Shown: positions 27,157 to 32,051 of the stretch, piece by piece
Numbering within the stretch: position 1 is the first letter of the stretch
Layout of the letters: each line of letters starts with the position of its first letter
Origin: Alphaproteobacteria bacterium
GTDB taxonomy: Bacteria > Pseudomonadota > Alphaproteobacteria > Reyranellales > Reyranellaceae
Direction of reading: 5' to 3'
Assembly (NCBI GenBank): GCA_026126245.1
Contig: JAHCJT010000014.1
Coordinates: forward strand, 1-32,051
DNA: 32,051 bases
Made by a program: the position numbers and the translations under genes
Notes under the pieces: model-generated
Databases searched by the model: none
What the model saw: the letters and a program-made list of their open reading frames with translations, nothing else
Told to the model about the DNA's origin: nothing

Positions 27157-28679
27157 GTCGTCACGCCGTCGATCGTCTTGCCGGTGATCTTGTCGACATA
27201 TGGCCGGTCCGGCGCGACGCTGCGCAGATAGAACAGCGCGAACCCGAAGGGCGGATGCATGAACGATGTCTGCATGTTGACGCCCAGCAGCACGCCGAAC
27301 CAGATCAGGTCGATGCCGAGCTTGGTGGCCGGCGCCACCAGCAGCGGGATGATGATGAACGCCAGTTCGAAGAAATCGAGGAAGAACGCCAGGAAGAAGA
27401 CCAGCACATTGACGACGATCAGAAAGCCGTACTTGCCGCCGGGCAGCGCCAGCAGAAGTTCCTCGACCCACTTGTCGCCATCGACGCCATAGAACGTCAG
27501 GCTGAACACACGGGCGCCGACCAGGATGAAGACGACGAAGGCCGTGAGCTTCGCCGTGCTGTCCATGGCCTGCTTCAGCAGCGACCAGGTGAGACGCCGG
27601 TAACTCAGGGCCAGCAGCAGCGCGCCCGTGGCGCCCATGGCACCGCCTTCGGTCGGCGTGGCGATGCCGACGAAGATCGTGCCCAGCACCAGGAAGATCA
27701 GCGCCAGCGGCGGCATCATCACGATGACGACACGCTGCCCAAGATTGCTGAGCAGACCGACCTTGAGGATCCGATTGAGCTGCGCAAGCGCATAGACGCT
27801 CAGCCCGCAAATGGCGGACGCCCAGATGGGATGCATGTGCTCGCTCAGCAGAAAGCCGGCAACGATGGCCGCCACGACGACAATCAGCAGCGACCAGTAC
27901 GGGTTCTTGCCCTCGACCTCGGTGATGGTGCGGGCTTCCAGCGGCAGGGCTGGTGCGGCCGCCGGATCGAAGATCGTGCGACCGACCACGTAGAGCGCGT
28001 ACAGACCGGTCAGCACGAAGCCGGGAATGAAGGCACCCTGGTACATGTCACCGACCGACTTGCCGAGCTGGTCGGCCAGCACGATCAGCACCAGGCTGGG
28101 CGGGATGATCTGCGCCAGCGTGCCGGATGCCGCGATGGTGCCGGCCGCAAGCCGGCGGTCGTAGCCGTAGCGCAGCATGATCGGCAGCGAGATCAGCCCC
28201 ATGGAGATCACCGACGCCGCCACCACGCCGGTCGTCGCCGCCAGCAGGGCGCCGACGAAGATCACGGCGTAGGCCAGGCCGCCCGGTACCGGGCCGAAGA
28301 GCTGCCCGATGGTGTCGAGCAGATCCTCGGCCATGCCGCTGCGCTCGAGGATCAGGCCCATGAACGTGAAGAACGGAATCGCCAGCAGCGTGTCGTTCTC
28401 CATCACGCCGAAGATGCGGTTGGGCAACGCCTGCAGCAGGGCCGGCGTGAACAGTCCGATCTCGATGCCGACGATGCCGTACAGCATGCCGCAGGCGCCG
28501 AGCGAGAAGGCGACAGGGTAGCCCAGCAGCAGGAACACGATCATGCTGGCGAACATGATCGGCGCCATCTCCGCCTTCAGGAACGAGGCGGCGCCACCGG
28601 TCGGGGACAGCAGTGCCAGTGTGACCAGGACGACAAAGCCGATGACGGCGAGAAAGAATAGCGAGCGGATCGCAACCAT
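27093..28679 (-). CDS. dctM: TRAP transporter large permease subunit (DctM/TakM), C-terminal frameshift
   Basis: As read, this is a 528-residue protein with about 13 membrane helices. Family landmarks are VFLLLGYPVAFSLGACGM, AIPFFTFMGLILERSGMAEDLL, LLAATTGVVAASVISMGLIS, IIPPSLVLIVLADQLG, TPTEGGAMGATGALLLA and NMQTSFMHPPFGFALFYLRS. Up to about residue 508 (VDKITGKTIDGVTT) it is normal; the last 20 residues (ARSTGAPCPTYSSRWSWSAS) are unlike any DctM. The expected end, QIYWGAVPYVLIQ and on, lies in another frame at 26956-27156. Restoring one base gives about 574 residues. It is the 12-plus-helix carrier that moves the substrate with Na+. ATG follows dctQ by 20 bases. Confidence 0.88.
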   Translation of the reverse strand: MVAIRSLFFLAVIGFVVLVTLALLSPTGGAASFLKAEMAPIMFASMIVFLLLGYPVAFSLGACGMLYGIVGIEIGLFTPALLQALPNRIFGVMENDTLLAIPFFTFMGLILERSGMAEDLLDTIGQLFGPVPGGLAYAVIFVGALLAATTGVVAASVISMGLISLPIMLRYGYDRRLAAGTIAASGTLAQIIPPSLVLIVLADQLGKSVGDMYQGAFIPGFVLTGLYALYVVGRTIFDPAAAPALPLEARTITEVEGKNPYWSLLIVVVAAIVAGFLLSEHMHPIWASAICGLSVYALAQLNRILKVGLLSNLGQRVVIVMMPPLALIFLVLGTIFVGIATPTEGGAMGATGALLLALSYRRLTWSLLKQAMDSTAKLTAFVVFILVGARVFSLTFYGVDGDKWVEELLLALPGGKYGFLIVVNVLVFFLAFFLDFFELAFIIIPLLVAPATKLGIDLIWFGVLLGVNMQTSFMHPPFGFALFYLRSVAPDRPYVDKITGKTIDGVTTARSTGAPCPTYSSRWSWSAS

Positions 28680-28699
28680 TTGTCTCCACTCCCCCCGTC

Positions 28700-29314
28700 T
28701 CAGTGCGGTCCGCTCTTGTGCTCATGCGGGTCGGGAATCCGGCCCAGCATCACGGCGATGCGCTTGACCAGTTCCGACAGGCCCTGCAGCAGCAGCAGGC
28801 TGAATCCGAGCACGATGATCAGCTTGGCCGGCCAACGGATCAGGCCTCCGGCATTGCTCGACAGCTCGACCTTGTAGGTCTCCGAAGACGCGCCGGTCGC
28901 GAGCAGTGCCAGGCGCCACAGGTCGCTGAAGAAGCCGTGGCTGTCGAGCTGGAACGCCTTCATGAAGTAGGGCCAGCTCTCGCTCAGCATGATCACGCAC
29001 AGCGGGATCAGGAAGAAAATGTGGCCGGTGATGTCGATCCAGTTGCGCGTCGTCTTGGAGAGCCCGCTGTTGACGATGTCGATCCGGATGTGCTCGTTGC
29101 GCAGCAGCGTGTAGCCGGCGCAGCACAGGAAGATCAGGCTGAACAGATACCACTGAGTCTCGAGCCAGGCGTTCGAGCTCATGTCGAAGAACTTGCGGAT
29201 GATCGCGTTGACGGCGCTGATCAGCACGACGACCAGCACGACCCAGTAGAGCGACTGGCCAACGGCCCTGTTCAGCCGGTCCACGAGCGCGCTGAGCTTC
29301 AGAAGACCTCCCAC
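28700..29314 (-). CDS. dctQ: TRAP transporter small permease subunit (DctQ/TakQ)
   Basis: This 204-residue protein has four membrane helices (about 18-40, 56-76, 96-118 and 158-184) and the DctQ motif CCAGYTLLRNEHIRIDIV after the second helix. The start is GTG 29314 (GTG GGA GGT CTT), with AGGGAGG six bases before it; the longer frame to 29452 adds an Arg-rich leader without support. A large insertion between helices three and four (WPYFMKAFQLDSHGFFSDLW) is typical of the TakQ branch. It starts a two-gene operon with dctM. Confidence 0.9.
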   Translation of the reverse strand: MGGLLKLSALVDRLNRAVGQSLYWVVLVVVLISAVNAIIRKFFDMSSNAWLETQWYLFSLIFLCCAGYTLLRNEHIRIDIVNSGLSKTTRNWIDITGHIFFLIPLCVIMLSESWPYFMKAFQLDSHGFFSDLWRLALLATGASSETYKVELSSNAGGLIRWPAKLIIVLGFSLLLLQGLSELVKRIAVMLGRIPDPHEHKSGPH

Positions 29315-29513
29315 CGGAGTCCTCCCTGAATTCTTGTTTCTGTTCTGAGCCGCCTGCCGCGAGGAACCACGGCGGCAAGGGGCAGCCCGGCGACGGATGC
29401 GGGCAAGCGTGATGTAGCAGAAATGACTTGCCCCGCCACCGAAATCTGGCAACGCGCGTCAGCAATGCGGCCGACGCTTCAGGCAGTGCGGCCGGGACGA
29501 ATGCGGGCTCGCG

Positions 29514-30182
29514 TCAGCTCTCGTACCAGCGCGTAAAATCGCCGATGGGTGCCCGTTCCGTGAGCAGATTGTTGGGCACGTCGTGCTCATCGGCGTAGCC
29601 CATCGCGAGGCCGCAGATCACGATCTGTTCATCGGGAATGCCGAGCTCTCGTCTGACAACAGCCTGATAACGACCGAACGCCGCCTGGGCGCACGTATGC
29701 AGGCCCTTCTCGCGTGCCAGCAGCATGAGCTGGTCCAGGAAGATGCCGCAGTCGATCCACTGGCCGTCGCCCATGGCACGGTCGACGCACAGGATCATGC
29801 CGACCGGGGCGCCGAAGAACTCGTAGTTCTTGCGGAACTGCCGCGCCATGCCGGCCTCGTCGCCGCGCGGCACGCCCAGCAGCGTGTAGAGCTGCTTGCC
29901 CACGGTCTTGCGACGGCGGTCGTATTCGGCGCCGAAGGCCTTGGGGTAGACGTCGTATTCGCGCGTGTCCGGTTCGCCGGCGTCGATCGCCGCCAGGATG
30001 GCGCGCGACAGGCGCTGCCGTGCCGGGCCGGTGGTGACGTACAGCTTCCACGGCTGCAGGTTGCCGTTCGAGGCGGCCCGGTTGGCGGTGGTGATGATCC
30101 ACTCCAGGGTGTCGCGCGGCACGGGGTCCGGCTTGAAGGCGCGCATCGAACGGCGCGTGAGGACGGCCTGCGAGACCTTCAT
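29514..30182 (-). CDS. Nitroreductase-family flavoprotein
   Basis: This 222-residue enzyme has the FMN-binding pattern of the NfsA/NfsB superfamily: TRRSMRAFKPDPVPRDTLEWI at the N-terminus, ANRAASNGNLQPWKLYVTT, WIDCGIFLDQLMLLAREKGL and VICGLAMGYADE. It probably reduces nitro or quinone compounds, or an unknown natural substrate, with NAD(P)H. ATG 30182 has CAGGAG six bases upstream and begins the family N-terminus, so it is preferred to an upstream start at 30197. It lies downstream of the glyoxalase-hydrolase gene with 99 bases between. Confidence 0.88.
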   Translation of the reverse strand: MKVSQAVLTRRSMRAFKPDPVPRDTLEWIITTANRAASNGNLQPWKLYVTTGPARQRLSRAILAAIDAGEPDTREYDVYPKAFGAEYDRRRKTVGKQLYTLLGVPRGDEAGMARQFRKNYEFFGAPVGMILCVDRAMGDGQWIDCGIFLDQLMLLAREKGLHTCAQAAFGRYQAVVRRELGIPDEQIVICGLAMGYADEHDVPNNLLTERAPIGDFTRWYES

Positions 30183-30281
30183 CGACGGCTCCTGCACATG
30201 TCAGCGATCGCGCCTGTCATAGCGCTTGGCCGGCCGCATTCAACCGACACCGTGCCATCCGGTCCGACCGGCGAAACGCGG

Positions 30282-31430
30282 TCAGCGCCGGCCCAGGTGC
30301 TGGCGCAGGAAAGCGAAAAGCCGCTGGCGGGCGATGGCGTTCTCGCGCACCGAGAAGAAGTGGCTGGCACCCGAGACGATCAGCAGTTCGGCCTCCTTGC
30401 CGGCAGCACGCAGCGCCTCGGTCATGCGCAGGCTCTGGTCGAGCGGTACGTTCTCGTCCTTGTCGCCGTGCATCAGCAGCACCGGGGCATCGATTTCCGG
30501 CACGTGATGGATCGGCGAGCGGACGCGCAGGCCGGCCACGTCGGTCAGGTCGTCGAGATAGGGCTGCATGTGCGGGTTGGCGTGATACCAGTGCTCCAGG
30601 TCGGCCGGCGGGAACAGCGCCGCCACGCAGCGGATGGCCGGCCGGCGCGCCGCCGCCAGCAACGCGACCTGGCCGCCCATCGACGAGCCGATCAGCCCGA
30701 TGCGGCCGGGGTCGACCGACGGCAGGCGGCGCAGCCAGTCGATCGCCGCCACGACGTCGTCGGGCTGGTGCAGCCCCTGGTCGCTGTCGCCGTCCGAGCC
30801 CAGCCAACCGCGCAGCGCCAGCGACAGAACCTTGTAACCGGAGGCCGCGGCCAGCTCGGCCAGATGCCGCTCGGTCCAGGCATTGCGGCCGAAGCCGTGC
30901 AGCAGCACAAGCGCCGGGTAGGGCGGCCGGCCGGCTTCCGGCTTGAACAGATAGCCGCCTAGGGTCAGTCCGTCGGCACCTGGCAGGCGCACCCGCTCGG
31001 CACCGGGTACCTCCGGCAGGTCGGTCCAGCGGTGCACGATCTCGAAACGCAGGCCATCAGGCGTGCGCACGCCGCAGGCGTAGTAGCCTGGCGCGAAATA
31101 GGCCTGCTCCTGCGGCGCCGACAGGACCTCGGCGCCGAGCTCGACCAGCCGCTCGTAGACGGCGTCGACCTGGATACGGCTGTCGGCGGCCAGCGCGATG
31201 GTGATGCCGGCGGCCGGCGGCCGGCTGTCATCCGCCTGGCGCAGCATGAGGTGATCGTAGCGCCGCATGAACAGCGTGCGGTCGGCGTCGGCGCCGATGC
31301 GGCGGAAACCCAGCAGCGGCAGCCAGCGGCGGTGGAAGTCGACCGACACCGCCAGGTCAGTCACCGCCAGCGCGACGCCGGCGTAGCCGGAGGCGCCGAG
31401 CTGAGCCGGCGGCGGTGCCGGCTCGGTCAT
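30282..31430 (-). CDS. Glyoxalase/VOC-alpha/beta-hydrolase fusion protein
   Basis: This 382-residue protein has two parts. Residues 15-135 form one VOC (glyoxalase/dioxygenase-like) module: GVALAVTDLAVSVDFHRRWL, LLGF and CGVRTPDGLRFEIVHRW, with a metal-ligand-like Glu130. Residues 145-382 are an alpha/beta hydrolase of the dienelactone-hydrolase/prolyl-oligopeptidase type: HGFG oxyanion segment, nucleophile Ser250 in GSSMGG, acid Asp325 in HGDKDEN and base His357 in GASHFF. The triad looks complete. A single VOC module normally needs a partner, so dimerisation is likely. The linked domains suggest two steps on one aromatic or lactone substrate, but none can be named. Confidence 0.85.
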   Translation of the reverse strand: MTEPAPPPAQLGASGYAGVALAVTDLAVSVDFHRRWLPLLGFRRIGADADRTLFMRRYDHLMLRQADDSRPPAAGITIALAADSRIQVDAVYERLVELGAEVLSAPQEQAYFAPGYYACGVRTPDGLRFEIVHRWTDLPEVPGAERVRLPGADGLTLGGYLFKPEAGRPPYPALVLLHGFGRNAWTERHLAELAAASGYKVLSLALRGWLGSDGDSDQGLHQPDDVVAAIDWLRRLPSVDPGRIGLIGSSMGGQVALLAAARRPAIRCVAALFPPADLEHWYHANPHMQPYLDDLTDVAGLRVRSPIHHVPEIDAPVLLMHGDKDENVPLDQSLRMTEALRAAGKEAELLIVSGASHFFSVRENAIARQRLFAFLRQHLGRR

Positions 31431-31531
31431 CGACCGGCCGGTGGCGTCATGATCGCTCCCGGCGATCCCTGCCGTCGCCCCGCGAGGTGCCCGGGGCGAC
31501 GCACTTCACCGCGCACCGCCATGGGCGGCCG

Positions 31532-32051
<520 letters not shown>

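Noticed and set aside
27255..28661. 468-codon plus-strand frame over dctM
   Set aside because: The Gln/Asp/His/Arg-rich sequence is the typical reverse complement of membrane helices; DctM motifs are on the minus strand.

Overview
The window is GC-rich (by eye about two thirds G+C) chromosomal DNA, very probably from an alphaproteobacterium of the Rhodospirillales/Hyphomicrobiales type. Signs of this are an MmcB-family protein, DUF1127 small proteins, a TakP-like TRAP binding protein, a Zur box of the alphaproteobacterial kind, and dense coding with many 4-bp ATGA/GTGA overlaps. I see no rRNA, tRNA, CRISPR array, insertion sequence or prophage module. Two genes run off the edges: a thiamine-diphosphate enzyme at the left and aconitase at the right.

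Layout. 1-1907 (minus): acetolactate-synthase-like ThDP enzyme and mmcB. 2221-3811: two tandem paralogous mini-proteins with twin-arginine-type signals and two-Cys tails of about 20 residues, then a convergent XRE/S24 (LexA/CI-like) regulator. 4000-5756 (minus): two translationally coupled Sel1-repeat periplasmic proteins. 6003-7262: cytochrome b561-type membrane protein and cytochrome c', convergent around a hairpin. 7552-9122 (minus): EI24/CysZ-like membrane protein and a DUF1223 thioredoxin-like protein. 9294-11129 (plus): zinc-uptake-type operon (small membrane protein, ZnuC-like ATPase, ZnuB-like permease) behind a Zur-like palindrome. 11251-12210: small lipoprotein and a ChrR-like bicupin protein.

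The centrepiece is 12472-18980, a complete nine-gene N-ATPase operon (atpD-C-Q-R-B-E-F-A-G). This is the accessory, Na+-type rotary F-ATPase rather than the housekeeping ATP synthase. Subunit c has the full Na+-ligand set, the order is the diagnostic DCQRBEFAG, and there is no separate delta gene. A near-perfect FNR/FixK-type box (TTGAC-N4-ATCAA) lies about 80 bp upstream of atpD, suggesting oxygen-responsive control. Directly downstream on the same strand follow a polyphosphate kinase 2, a TreT-type trehalose synthase and a GalT-like nucleotidyltransferase (19092-22373). Together this forms a roughly 10-kb block concerned with ion and energy balance, polyphosphate and osmolyte metabolism.

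22474-25332: Bcr/CflA-type efflux protein, two small DUF1127-type proteins, and a divergent SDR-fold protein that has lost the usual Tyr-x-x-x-Lys pair. 25787-29314: a TakPQM-like TRAP transporter whose binding protein faces the two membrane subunits. The large subunit has an apparent single-base frameshift near its C-terminus. 29514-32051 (minus): nitroreductase, a glyoxalase/VOC-alpha/beta-hydrolase fusion, and the C-terminal part of aconitase A.
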